Below, piece by piece: positions 46,826 to 57,907 of a stretch of DNA of 64,000 nucleotides. The stretch is taken from NCBI GenBank assembly GCA_022578965.1, contig MU400509.1, forward strand, positions 620,001 through 684,000. Direction: 5' to 3'. The notes beneath the pieces were generated by a model, which saw only the letters and a list, made by a program, of their open reading frames with translations, did no database searches and had not been told where the DNA came from. The position numbers and the translations under genes are program-made. Position 1 is the stretch's first letter, and the number at the start of each line of letters is the position of its first letter. This stretch comes from Xylaria sp. FL1777. Its lineage: Eukaryota > Ascomycota > Sordariomycetes > Xylariales > Xylariaceae.

Positions 46826-47839
46826 GGTTTAGGGATTTTAGTTGAGCAGTTTACATTATTACTATAACTTAATCATATATATGCAACACGTTGTCTATGC
46901 TATGCTTTATACTTTAAAGACTCGACTAAAAATATTATTCAATGGTTTTCTGATGCTACATTTAATTATAGCCTATATAAACTATACAATGTTTAATTTT
47001 GGATTCTTCATACCACAAAGGTAGAGAATTTTAGAGACAGTAAAGCTTCAACCCGGATTTATCCGCTTCTCACCGACATGGCAACGAACATAATCACATC
47101 CGGATGAGGGGGGAGAGGTGGCTGAATGTTCGTGTGTGGCCGATATGAGCATGTAACCATTACAAAGCGTTACTAATATAGTGGTTAATAAGAGACATGT
47201 TCCGAGTTTCCAAACTGAACGTGCCGTTGTTCGTTAAGGGGCGTGGCATGCAGGGATGTGTATGGTGCCATGCAAAGCTTAAGAGGGCGCGTATACTCGA
47301 GCCTCCTAATTTATCTTTAAGATCTCAGGTTTTACTTTGAGGACACATGTAATAGCATATTTGACTGCCTTTAAGAGGGATATGCTTGTTGGAACCATTT
47401 AAGTCTCTAAGAAACAAAATGCACAAAATGAACAATGAAGACACGGATGTGATGATACTCGGAGGCCTAGTGGCGCGACTTAATTTGAAGTTGCAACCCA
47501 GATTGAACTCCTTATACCGGACTTACCACTACTACTGGAGAAATAAACAGATCTAGCCCCTGGAGCCATAATTTAGTGCTCTATTTTTATTTTAAGCTTG
47601 CTGCTCGTGGCCATGGACTTCCTATGACTTTCCTTATGCTGGCGCGGTGTTCCGAACTGTGGGACGCGGTGTTGATACGCCCCTCTCTACTAAAGAGTTC
47701 CAACTAGTTATATGTAGTACTAAACATAAACTCAAGAAATATAATTCATTAAAAAAACCGGCATTCTTAAAGCGGTCAGTTTCTTTTATAAGGTAAATTA
47801 TAACTAGGTTAGCGGGATGCCCGAAAGCTGTTTGGGCGC

Positions 47840-48530
47840 GCAAGCTAGCTAGGGACGCCTTTATTTATCGCCTTGTGCGGTTTGCGATAGAGCCGGCCTA
47901 AAGCTAACTACGTACTGTTGCTGCTACAAAAACACTGCGCAAACGGAGAGCCAACAATTTAGCAAGCAAGAATACTATTTGCCCGAGGGGTTGCTTACTA
48001 GAAAGAACTGCGCTAGTAACTGCGTAAAGAACAAAATTGCAGACTATTGCTAATATGCTGAAGCTTTAGAACTAGCCCGGGAAGAACTCGTTTAAGGACT
48101 GCTAGCAAGCAGTTCAAGTAATAAAGAGCTACGCTTGCGCAGCAAGCAAAAACGCAAGCAGCAAAAGCAACAGTATTAAATAAAAATCAAGCAACACGAT
48201 TTTTAAGCAGTAGCGCCTATGCAGTTAGCTATAAAAGGAGTATAAAATGTAGTAGCAAGCAGTTAGCATAAATGTTTTTATCCGGCTTTAGCACGGTTTT
48301 TACCCACGTGTAAAATTAGATAGCTTCTGGCATGGCTTTCTAAAGCCGTTAGTCCTGAGTAATACAATATATATGACTAGGTCAGCTGTATGAGGTTGTA
48401 GCGCTGAATGCGACCATGCCGTTACATACCGTCACTTTCTCTGAAATGAGTATCAGTTTCAGATATCTGATTTGCCCTACGGTGTACTCTCCTGCACCCT
48501 AGGAGGTGAGCTTTTTTTTTTTTTTTTTTA
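47840..48530 (+). mobile_element. Probable RIP-decayed transposon remnant
   Basis: On the plus strand one frame across about 47,995-48,190 reads a Lys/Glu/Gln/Arg-rich helical segment interrupted by two TAG stop codons (YAEALELAREELV, then KELRLRSKQKRKQQKQQ). This resembles the tail of pogo/Fot1-type DDE transposases. Stops at former TGG or CAG codons and high TA content fit RIP mutation. I found no terminal inverted repeats and no DDE core, so class assignment is weak. Confidence 0.35.
48512..48529. repeat. Poly(T) tract
   Basis: About 18 consecutive T. It may be the reverse poly(A) end of a retroelement copy or a nucleosome-free promoter tract about 570 bp before the DUF3433 gene. Confidence 0.55.
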
Positions 48531-49097
48531 ACTTCTCTAGCATTTAAATCTTTTAAATGTCGCAGACATTAAATCAAAATCTACAATTAGTGGCTCTAGG
48601 AATCACTGCCGCCCATAGTGACGTTTTAAATCGACATGTATTATTACGTAATGTCACGTAAACTCATAACATTAACATCATTTAATACGACGTGAGTCCT
48701 TAATAACTGGGTTGCTGTTGTATCTTGGGGGCAAAAATTCCTACTGAGAGAGCTTGCATGTCAGCTTCGAGCTTACTGGATAGACCTACGCCAGAGTCGC
48801 ATGAGCCACCTACATTTTCATGAAACAAAATGTTTCACCAAATTTCACCAGACATCTAAATATAGCCTTTGTATGCCTTGCCTTTTCCAGGCATTTCGTT
48901 AGGTATTAAAGTAAAATCTTCCTGAATGCCATCGTGTTAAAATATCTAATTTTCTTAATTATCTAGCAAACTACAACTACGTCTTCGTTTCATAGACACC
49001 GAATGAGCAGATCGTTGGTGGCGAATAAACCAGTATCAAAATTCAACAGACCTCCATAATCCCGGCTCGTTACGGTCCTACGAGTGTCATAGAGACA

Positions 49098-52000
49098 ATG
49101 GAGGGTGAACCAGAACAAGCAACAGTGAGAACGACAGTACCAATACAAACAGTCTCACATCCTACGAACGACCATGAGCATCGATCAGTCCGTTCTGAGG
49201 ACTTACAATTGGATTCTTCAACCCCTCAGGCCTTTGACGCACCGGTTATAAATTCAAACACCGCGTCGTTAACCTGGAGACCCTTTTATTTACGACGGAC
49301 TGTTCTTCTTGGCTTTACCATTGTATTCATTCTCATCGTCGTCGCTCTTGAAAGTCTTACTGCTATCTCACATAAAAACAACGGGATCGCTACTGGCATG
49401 CCTACGGAGCACTATTTATGGACCTACGGACCAACAGCTATCTTAACGGCGGTTGCTGCTGTCTGGGCTCGCACTGAATATCAAAGCAAATTAGTAGCCC
49501 CTTGGATTCGCCTATGGGAGAATCGCCGATCAAAGCGCACAGCTACTGCTTCTCGCACATTATTACTGGACTATGTCTCTCAGTTCTCCATATTTGCCAC
49601 CGTTAATTCCTTCCGCAACAGGGACTTTGTAGTATTTATCACTCTCATGGTATCAATTATAATCAAAGTCTTAATTGTTCTCTCGAGCGGCTTGATCTCT
49701 CTTGAGCTGACGAACGTTACCCGAGATTCTTATCCAATGATACTTGAAAGCAAATTCATCGATAGCAACGCCAGACTTAACACAACAGGCAACCTTGCCT
49801 GGTACATGATGACGGGTTTAGCGTCCCGCACATTGACTTTACCGGAAGGCATATCGAGCGAATATGCGTTTCAATCTGTGCAGACAGATTTACCCAACAC
49901 TGTACTAGAGACACGAGTTACTGCTGATGGATTGAGGAGTTCGCTTCAATGCGACGCTGTCAATCTCACTCTGGTAGAAGCCCAACCTCTAAATCGACAC
50001 CACAGTATAAACTCCTTGAACGTTACTATATCATCTCCTAATTGTAGCGTGACTCAAATGGGCATCCCGGGGGTAGCGCAGAGTGATATTTTGGGTGACA
50101 ACTTCACATTATTCGCAAGATTCGAGCAAGTTCAATGCGACAGAGTCGAAGGAAATAATGGAAAGCGAGTTCTGGTCCTTTTTGGAAATCTAACTTACTA
50201 CACCGAGACGTCTCAGAACGTTACAGACTACGGCGGTAACACCGTAAATCCCCTAGCTGGGATTCTAAACAGGTCAACGCAGTTGCTGTGTGTACCTACG
50301 TACTCTATGGATAAGGTCGAAGTCATCCATAATGGTAAACAGATCAAATCTACAACACTCGTACCTGGAAGTCCAAGCCGCATGCTCGAATCCGTTACAG
50401 CATGGGATATAATGGAGGCACAGTTCGTGGCCATCCATGCGCTTTTCGATTTTGTCCAAGCATTTTCACATTCTACGAACATCTCAATGGTGCCTGTGGA
50501 TGTGGATGTGAGCATGGAAACGGCACTCAAGTTCTCGCTTCCCCCGAATTCACAGGCCGGAACGCTTTTCGAACCCGCAGTTCTACAGAATACTGCCGAG
50601 GTCTATTATCAACAAATCGGTGCAATTATTTCAAAGCAATCATTAATGGAGCCTGTGTCAGAAATGGCGTCAGGATCTGCTATAATTAGCGAGAACCGTC
50701 TCATTATACACACTTCTATCGCCCAGTCGATGGTTGGGCTGCTTATTGTCTGCATCCTTCTTAGCACTGTTGCAATATTCATCGTTCCCACCGATGGGTT
50801 TCTACCGCACAGCCCGAGTACTCTGTTATGTTTAATTTCGCTTTTCTTATACAGTCGCGACCTAATAGCCCGTTTGCGTTATTCCGGAGCATCGGACGGC
50901 AACCACCTTGCTCGAGGACTTGCACCATTCACATTTGCATCGGGACTTGCTTACGATACCGTCTCTAGTCAAACACAGTTTTATGTTAATGTTGATGCAA
51001 AAGATGATGATCAAGGCGAGACAAGTGACCCTGTTCCTCAGATCAGCTCAAGGATTTCTCACCCTATCATTCTCCACCCTGTAGCTCGCTCTATTCTCTG
51101 TTTAACCGCGGTAGGCCTAATTATTACTTTAGAGTTATTGTTACTCAGATCAAACCTCGAAGATGGTCTTGGAGACATCAAGGACGATAATATGTATATA
51201 CACTACACTTGGACTGCTGTTCCAGCAATTGTTCTCGGGGCTCTGTCTATAGCATATTCCACTGTAGACTCCCAGGTTAGTCACTTAAGCCCTTTATTTT
51301 CCCCTTTGGCAAGTTACAAGTTACCTAACTGGGCATGCTGTGCTCTTATTGCTTCTGCAAGTCCGAAAGCTCCTGAATTCTTGCCGTGTACAGATATTAC
51401 TAACTCCAGTTCTAAATAGATTCGAACACTGGTCCCCTATGTTGCTCTTAAGGGGCATGTGTCAAAAGATGTCTTTAAACAACTTGAGCTTCTAGATATG
51501 ACCATTCCTGTGGCCATGTACAAAGAATTCAAGTTGAAACAACCCTGGGCTCTCGCTACAAGTACAGCCCTCCTCTTCGCATCATTATTTACCACCTTAT
51601 CAGCATCGCTATTCCAAGAACTATTGATACCGAGCACAACATCTATTCTACTACAGGCTAACCAATCCTTTGATGTGTCTGGGTTTGGGGTTATAGATAC
51701 GGATACTCCTCTTCCCGACAGCTCTGCCGCAATATCTCTTATTCTCGAAAGCAACCTCTCTTTCCCTCACTTTACATTCAACGATCTAGCCTTTCCACAG
51801 TTCGTACCAGTTTCTAATTTGTCAGCGTCCAAGACTTCTCTCAATGCATCGACTGTTTCCATATCAACCGTAATTCCCGCAGTACGCGGGCGAATGGATT
51901 GCCACTCATATGAAAAAGTCCATGCAAACATCACCTTGAATTATACAACTCTATCTGGCGACCAAAACCCCCTCCAGGTATTAGTTGATGCGGAGAACTT

Positions 52001-52961
52001 TACTTTTGAACTTGGGACTACTTCTAACGCAACTTACGTCGGTCAAGCGTATCCGGGTTCTTGGACATACGGTGACGTGGTCTACCTCTGGGGCAAGATT
52101 GATTACAACGCCAATCCAGTCATACAGCATATCGATGTTATGGGCTGTCGTATCACATTTGAGACTGTTGATGTTAACACGACCTTTATTGGTACCGATC
52201 TTGATATTGATTTTCAAACCCCACCGCAACCACTCAATAGCACGGCACAAAACACAACCATCAACAACGTGGAAGATGGCGGGCTTGAATACGTTAAGAC
52301 TGGTAGCTATACCACGCTTGCTAACATCGATGTTGGTCCTCAAATTTTAGACGCCTTTTTTGAGGCGCTCGTCACCTCTGCCTGGGCCATACCTATGTCA
52401 GCTTTAGGTGACCCTTCTTCAAGTGCCAGTGTTGTAGCCGCCATCAAATTCCAGCATGGCATCATCCAAGCGCAGACACTCGCACAAACGCTTCACCCCG
52501 CAAATCAGACGAATGCGACACTTGCAGAGCCTATAGGCCCTGCCGACAACAACGCTCGACCCCTCTATAACGCCACAGTAACAGACGCCGAGAGCCGACG
52601 TCGGGTCGTCCAGGACGCAACGTCAACGCATGTCCTTGTTGCGCTATTATCCATTTCGCTGGTGCTTTTTCTCGTGGGGTGGGCTGGGAATCCACGTACT
52701 GACGTGTTACCACGGAGCCCTACGACTATCGCATCCGTCGCGGCACTAATAGCAGGGGGGAATCTTCTTTCTTACTTACACCCGGACGCACAATCTCTTG
52801 AGGATATAATCGCGGCTCTAGGAGGCCCAAAGGCACGCTTTTGGATGGGTTGGGGCAATCTGCCGGACGAGGAGGGAAGACTCAGGGGCGGGGAAAATGA
52901 AGCTGGAGTGAGCCAGTTTGGGATTTTTGTTGTCGACGAAGAAGAAACGAAATCAAAATAG
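49098..52961 (+). CDS. Large DUF3433 multi-pass membrane glycoprotein
   Basis: DUF3433 proteins are large fungal membrane proteins of unknown function. Exons 49098-51275 and 51420-52961 give 1239 residues; the 144-nt intron joins the phase-0 codon after TVDSQ to IRTLVPYVALKGHVSKDVF. Layout: a cytosolic N-terminus; membrane segments at about 69-88 (VLLGFTIVFILIVVALESL) and 108-127; WRPFYLRR and LVAPWIRLWE motifs; a third segment at about 176-201; a long ectodomain with many Asn-X-Ser/Thr sites; then paired segments near 535-555 and 655-715. The second half repeats the plan with its own ectodomain and a segment ending in LFLVGWAGNPRTDVLPRSP, parallel to IFIVPTDGFLPHSPSTLL in the first half. The two halves look like an internal duplication, as in other members. 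Confidence 0.9.
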
Positions 52962-54097
52962 TAGGATCGTCACGAGAGGAACGCCATCTCCTCGGCTTGC
53001 GAACATGGGCACGAGACTGCAGTCCGCATCCTACTTAAGCACGGGTGCAAAGGCTTCGACGACAATGACGTCGATGGCTGGACCCTCTTAGCCTGGATAC
53101 ACCGGGCGTCGTGGAGGCACTAATTGCAGCCGGCGTCAATGATTTAGAGAGGGGCACTAGGAGGACAGTTTTGTCGTGGGCTGTCAAGTACGGACATTTA
53201 TCGATCGTCTGGGTGCTTCTCAGAGAGGACGCCAAGCCCGAAAGTGCTCTTGATAGGATATCGTTGGCACAGGCTATGGGGCGAAATGATCTGGTGGATG
53301 AGCCTCAACTGTGTATGAATAGGAAGTCAGATATTGTGAGCTAATCCTCCCCCCTTTCATGTTATGTTCTAGACATTGCATACCATCAGTCCACACATAA
53401 TAAACAGCCTTCTTATTCCTAACATATTGAGATGTAGCTGAGGTTCTTATGTCTCAGCGCACACTCTAGGGGTTGATTTCTCAAAGCAGCGACTGGGGAA
53501 ACACCCCGAAGCCACCGCCAGGGGAGAATCCTGCAATATCACCCTACCCTTCCACAGATAGCCGAACCTCGAACTTGGTGGCCATCAAATCCTAATGACA
53601 TGTCTAGACCAGCTTGTGCATTTGTGCTCGTGTTGCTAGAGCAGTAGCAGCTGCAGTCACATCAAAAGATTCCTTTGGGTCTTGTGTAGTCCTAGATTTT
53701 CATTATCACCGTAATCCCGGGTTCTGCCCGGGCTCTAGGCAGCGTCGTACACGAGAGCATAACTAGGTGGCTTACGAGAAGATGGATGTAGCCCGCAGAC
53801 CTCCATAAATATTGTGAATACCACTCTATTAGCGCCACGGCTTCGATACACCCCCCACTTGGCCCTGGTCGGCGTATCTACCTATCTCATCTAGAGTCAT
53901 TAACATACCCATGATAACCAATCTAGGCTCAGGACTAATTGACCCACAGAGTTTGGATTGGCCAATTCGATTAGGTACGGGAATGTTGGTATGTTAGTAT
54001 AACTAGTATTGATTTTCTGAGACCCTCGCGGTATTTATCCCACGATTTCCTTGTTCAACACCAAAACACTCGATACGGACGACAAGGACGCGGCATC
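52962..54097. other. Intergenic with ankyrin relic
   Basis: The first 380 bp hold an ankyrin-repeat pseudogene fragment (listed). The remaining 750 bp to the carboxypeptidase start have no gene; C/T-rich leader sequence lies just before 54098. Confidence 0.5.
52974..53344 (+). pseudogene. Ankyrin-repeat gene fragment, frameshifted
   Basis: Two adjacent ankyrin-like segments lie in different frames. The first reads ISSACEHGHETAVRILLKHG then VDGWTLLAW and reaches a stop near 53,121. The second, one frame over, reads VVEALIAAGVNDLER then LSWAVKYGHLSIVWVLL and runs to a stop at 53,342. The break falls inside what would be a single repeat (TLLAWxxxxxxxxVVEALIAAG), with residues missing, so a small deletion or insertion is likely. 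No start codon or promoter is attached. It is probably the tail of a former NACHT-ankyrin or similar accessory gene. Confidence 0.65.
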
Positions 54098-55819
54098 ATG
54101 GTATTTTCGGAGAAGGGCGCATTGCTCCCGCCCCCTCGCGCTGCCGCGGTCTCATCGCGATGGAGGTCTGTCGGGGCTTTGATGCTTCACGCGATCGCGT
54201 TCGCCGTGCTCCTGAAGACGTCATTTGAGCTTTATCGACACCTGACCGCAGGCGAGGACCCCTCTGCGTCTGTCGCGAAATGCCCTCAAGTTGACGCCCT
54301 TGTGCCCAGCCAGCAGAGCCCTGCGCTATCGGAGATGGAAGAATACCTCCTCTCTGACAAGTTCCGTGACGAGACTGTCAAGCGCTTGGCTGGCGCTATT
54401 CACATCCCGACAGAATCGTATGATGATCTCGGCCCTATCGGTGAAGACTTTAGATGGGAAACCATGTATGACTTTGCCGACTACTTGGAGTCGACTTTTC
54501 CGCTTGTGCACGGTGCCTTGGCTCTTGAGAAGGTCAACACGCATGGTCTCTTGTACACCTGGAAGGGCACTGACGCGAGTCTGCGTCCGACGGTCTTGAT
54601 GGCACACCAGGACGTCGTGCCGGTTGCAGAGGCAACAGTTGACCAATGGACGCACCCGCCTTACAGCGGATACTTCGACGGCAAATATATCTGGGGCCGC
54701 GGCTCATCTGATTGCAAGAACAACCTCATCGGCATCTTGGAGGCCGTTGAACTTCTCATTGAGGCTGGATTTGAGCCTAAGCGGACCGTCATCTTGTCCT
54801 TCGGCTTCGACGAGGAGATTTCGGGGTTCGAGGGTGCTGGTCACCTTGCCAAAGTCCTTATCGATCGCTACGGGAAGGACGGAGCGGCCATCATTGTCGA
54901 CGAGGGAAGTGGGATCGCCGACGCCTGGGGATCGACCTTCGCGCTACCCGGTGTAGCAGAGAAAGGGGCCATTGATGTGGAGATCATCGTGCGGATGCCC
55001 GGCGGCCATTCCTCGATTCCTCCCGCCCACAGCGGAATCGGTGTCGCGTCAGAATTAGTTACGTTGATCGAGGCCCACCCTTACCAGCCCCATTTTCACG
55101 CCGAGAACCCGTTTCTCACATTTCTCGAGTGTGGAAACGCGTATGGCTCCGAGTTCCCATCGAATCTAAAGAAGCGTCTCCCCTGGAAAGAGCCCTCATG
55201 TCCAGCTAAAAAGGATAAGCTCGCGCTTGAAGCCGCCAAACAAGGCGATATGATCAAGTACCTATTTGCGACTTCTTTAGCCGTAGACATCATTGACGGT
55301 GGCGTAAAAAATAACGCACTTCCAGAGCGCACGCGTATTCTCGTGAACCACCGTGTAAACGTCGGCGACAAAATCTCAGAGGTGAAAGCTAAGATAGCAC
55401 ACCTAGCTCACAGAGTAGCGGCGAAGCACAACCTCACTGTCCAGGCGTTCACCGACGAGCCCGAGATTCCGAGTTCCATCAAACTCGGCACCGGTACCAC
55501 TCTAGAGCCTGCGCCCGTAACGCCGACGTCAGTAGATGGTGTCACGCCATACGGGGTGCTCTCGGGGACTACGCGCGCCTTATATGGCGAGTCCCTCCTC
55601 GTGGCGCCATCCCTCATGACAGGAAACACAGATACGAGGTACTATTGGGATTTGACCAAACATATCTTCCGATACGGCCCCGGCTTTGATCCGGAGCAGG
55701 GCCTCTCGCTCGGTGGCATTCACACTGTGAATGAGAAGCTTAGTGTGATTGCGCACACAAGAGGCGTCCAGTGGTATTCTCTGTTTATTAGGAATATGGA
55801 CGAGGCCGACCTAGCTTAG
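54098..55819 (+). CDS. CPS1: Vacuolar carboxypeptidase S, M20 family
   Basis: Zinc carboxypeptidase of the M20 family that releases C-terminal residues in the vacuole for nitrogen recycling. One exon, 573 residues. An N-terminal cytosolic tail (RWRSVG) precedes a signal anchor (ALMLHAIAFAVLLKTSF). Metal and catalytic sites: VLMAHQDVVPVAE, WGRGSSDCKNNLIG, SFGFDEEISGFEGA, IVDEGSGIADAWG, MPGGHSSIPPAHSGIG and, near the end, LSLGGIHTVNEKL. Length and layout match yeast Cps1 (576). The codon choice is C/G-rich as in other housekeeping genes here. Intact; no intron. Confidence 0.95.
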   Translation: MVFSEKGALLPPPRAAAVSSRWRSVGALMLHAIAFAVLLKTSFELYRHLTAGEDPSASVAKCPQVDALVPSQQSPALSEMEEYLLSDKFRDETVKRLAGAIHIPTESYDDLGPIGEDFRWETMYDFADYLESTFPLVHGALALEKVNTHGLLYTWKGTDASLRPTVLMAHQDVVPVAEATVDQWTHPPYSGYFDGKYIWGRGSSDCKNNLIGILEAVELLIEAGFEPKRTVILSFGFDEEISGFEGAGHLAKVLIDRYGKDGAAIIVDEGSGIADAWGSTFALPGVAEKGAIDVEIIVRMPGGHSSIPPAHSGIGVASELVTLIEAHPYQPHFHAENPFLTFLECGNAYGSEFPSNLKKRLPWKEPSCPAKKDKLALEAAKQGDMIKYLFATSLAVDIIDGGVKNNALPERTRILVNHRVNVGDKISEVKAKIAHLAHRVAAKHNLTVQAFTDEPEIPSSIKLGTGTTLEPAPVTPTSVDGVTPYGVLSGTTRALYGESLLVAPSLMTGNTDTRYYWDLTKHIFRYGPGFDPEQGLSLGGIHTVNEKLSVIAHTRGVQWYSLFIRNMDEADLA

Positions 55820-56477
55820 ACTATGGACAGTACTTGGTATCCAACCCCGGGGGTAGATTGTATGGAACTTGATTTCTCACAGCCAATCCGTTTTTGATCG
55901 GTACTGCAGTGCCTATACCTGGATGCTGTATTAGGTCTCGAACATGCATCAAAGCTATTATCATTCGATTACCTACCTTGTCATTCCTCCACGCCCACTA
56001 TTGAGAGGGGGAATAATGTTAAGATTCTCAACGCCCCGCCCCTAAATAAGTCATCGATTCAATAAAGAAGTATCGGTGACCGGACAGGAACTCACTTTAT
56101 TTATGTTTGAAAATAATTATAGTTTAGAGGACTGATGTTACGTGGAATAAATGGACGAACGAGCTTCCGTGGATTCCGCGATTCAGGGGGCTTATACTAT
56201 CTATGTACTCGGCATCACGATGCTAAAGTTCGCTCAGCTCAGCTAATTTCACATTCCCTTTTTAGCAAACAACATTTATTAATGGTCAACCTACGAAACA
56301 AACCTGAGAGTATCTGTGCTCACAAATGTTGTGATAGAGAGTGCTTGTCAACCGCAGATTTTGCTGCACTGGGTTTCAAACTGCTTGATTTGGACACAAA
56401 CTTGAAAAACTGCGCTTTATTCAGATAGTATATACAAGTGTCTGGTCTACAGTCTAAGTTCTATGTCTAAGCCATGT
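55820..56477. other. Convergent 3' intergenic region
   Basis: Between the stop codons of CPS1 and the sugar transferase gene. An AATAAA lies in CGATTCAATAAAG near 56,059. An open frame at 56135-56428 (97 codons) has no recognisable motif and I do not call it. Confidence 0.5.
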
Positions 56478-57907
56478 CTAGTTCTCTCTAAGTAACGGAC
56501 CTCGTTTATATGGTTCTATGACCTTGAAGTCCAACCTCTCCGGCAGTTCATCCTGGGTCCAATAAATCATAGCCTCCCTCAGCCAATGTGCGTATGTGCC
56601 GGGGACGTAGTCCGACCCGTCATGTTTCCTCCATAGAGACCCAAGCGTCTCACCCACGACTTGCACGATGTAACCATGGGCCAACTTGAAGCCGAAACTC
56701 TTGCTCAGACACGCCTCCACGATCTCGCGGGCCTTCTTCTGGTCGACGCTCTCCTCCTCCCCGGCCTTGGGCAGCGCCAACGACAGCAGCCGGAACGCCT
56801 CGGTGCCGTTCCAGTTCGTGTACTGCTGGATGAGCTGGGACCCGACCATGTAGTCGAGGGCGTAGATGTGCTCGGCGCAGTACGTCGGGCCGTCCCAGCC
56901 GTCCTCGTCGTCCACCAGCCCCATGGCCACGGTCAGGCAGTAGCCCTGGATGATGTAGTCGGTGAGCTTCTTGCGGACCTCCTCGGGGAACCGCTGGCCG
57001 ATGAGCTTGGGCCCCTTGAGCAGCGGGCTCGCGTGCATGCCCTCGGTGCTCAGCTTGCCGCCGTCGGCGTTCCACAGCGCCAGCAGCAGCCTGTGCGCGC
57101 GCGCGAAGAGCGGGTTGTTGGGCCGCGACGCGTAGAAGTAGTTGGCCAGGTCGCGGTGGTCCACGGGGCCCAGGTTGTACGAGATGATGTCCCACGGCGA
57201 GTCCGGGTTGCCGAGCGTCGCGTCCCACAGCCGGTTGAGGTCGCCGATCTGCAGCTGGCCCACGTCCGTGTAGATGCCGCCGTACTTCAGCAGGAGCGGC
57301 CAGCGCACCAGGTCGGACGTGTGCTGCGGCGCGAACTCGCCGCCTACCCGGCCGTCCAGGAACGCCTTGGGGAACAGCTCCGGGTCGCTAATGTCGACGA
57401 ACTCGGCAATATTCAGGGGTGAGCCCTCTACTCGGTTTATCACATAGATGGACCAGCCGTACTTGGTCAGCCGGCGGTAGTGCGCGCGCACATTACGCTT
57501 TGTGTACGGGTGCACTGTAGTACAATTGGTAAGAGATTTCTTCCTCACTAGAACTTATAAAACCAAAAGGGGGGATAACGAAGAACTTGGAACAGAATAA
57601 AGCCTCCGGGGAATCCAACTCGAGCCGGAGACAGGAAGGGGGGGAGTAACTGTGGATGTTACTAACTGGACTCATAGCCACTGTGCCAGAAGAAGAATAT
57701 ATTCTTCAGGGTATCTAATGAAATCGGCTTGGGGTTCACCAACTCCTGGTCGATCTCGGCGTCCGGCCGGAGGTCTAATTCGTTGGCTGGGATGGCATGG
57801 CATCCGGCCGGCATCGGGTAGTCCAACGAGGCCGGTACCTGAGCCTCCTTGCTTGCCGCCGGAATGGCGTTCTCGCTAATGGGTATCGGATCGCTAACGG
57901 CACTCAT
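56478..57907 (-). CDS. Capsular-polysaccharide-synthesis-like glycosyltransferase (GT32 type)
   Basis: Exons 57907-57667 and 57514-56478 give 425 residues. A nucleotide-sugar transferase of the GT-A kind: NIFFFWHSGYESMHPYTKRN at the exon joint, GWSIYVINRV, HTSDLVRWPLLLKYGGIYTD at the donor-binding region (the DxD position reads YTDVG), YNLGPVDHRDLANYFYASRP, and PLLKGPKLIGQ. There is no signal peptide or membrane anchor in this model, so it may be cytosolic or lack an upstream exon. The segment 56,740-57,420 is strikingly G/C-rich at third positions, unlike either end of the gene. Donor and acceptor sugars unknown. Confidence 0.85.

Larger units (their letters stand above)
46826..49097. other. 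AT-rich intergenic region with decayed repeat
   Basis: No gene is supported over 2.3 kb. The DNA is A/T-rich. A segment at about 47,840-48,300 resembles a mutated transposase end (listed separately), and a run of about 18 T lies at 48,512-48,529. The right end is the promoter of the DUF3433 gene. Confidence 0.5.

Noticed and set aside
49098..51419. DUF3433 region read as two separate genes
   Set aside because: An intron at 51276-51419 joins both frames at phase 0 and gives the usual long family layout; the tail before the first stop is not conserved-looking.
56135..56428. 97-codon frame downstream of CPS1
   Set aside because: No domain, signal peptide or coding bias; it sits in the 3' region shared by two convergent genes.
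56661..57422. 253-codon antisense frame opposite the glycosyltransferase
   Set aside because: Its open state follows from the GC-rich third positions of the real gene; the product is a Leu/Val/Arg/Gln-rich shadow without motifs.
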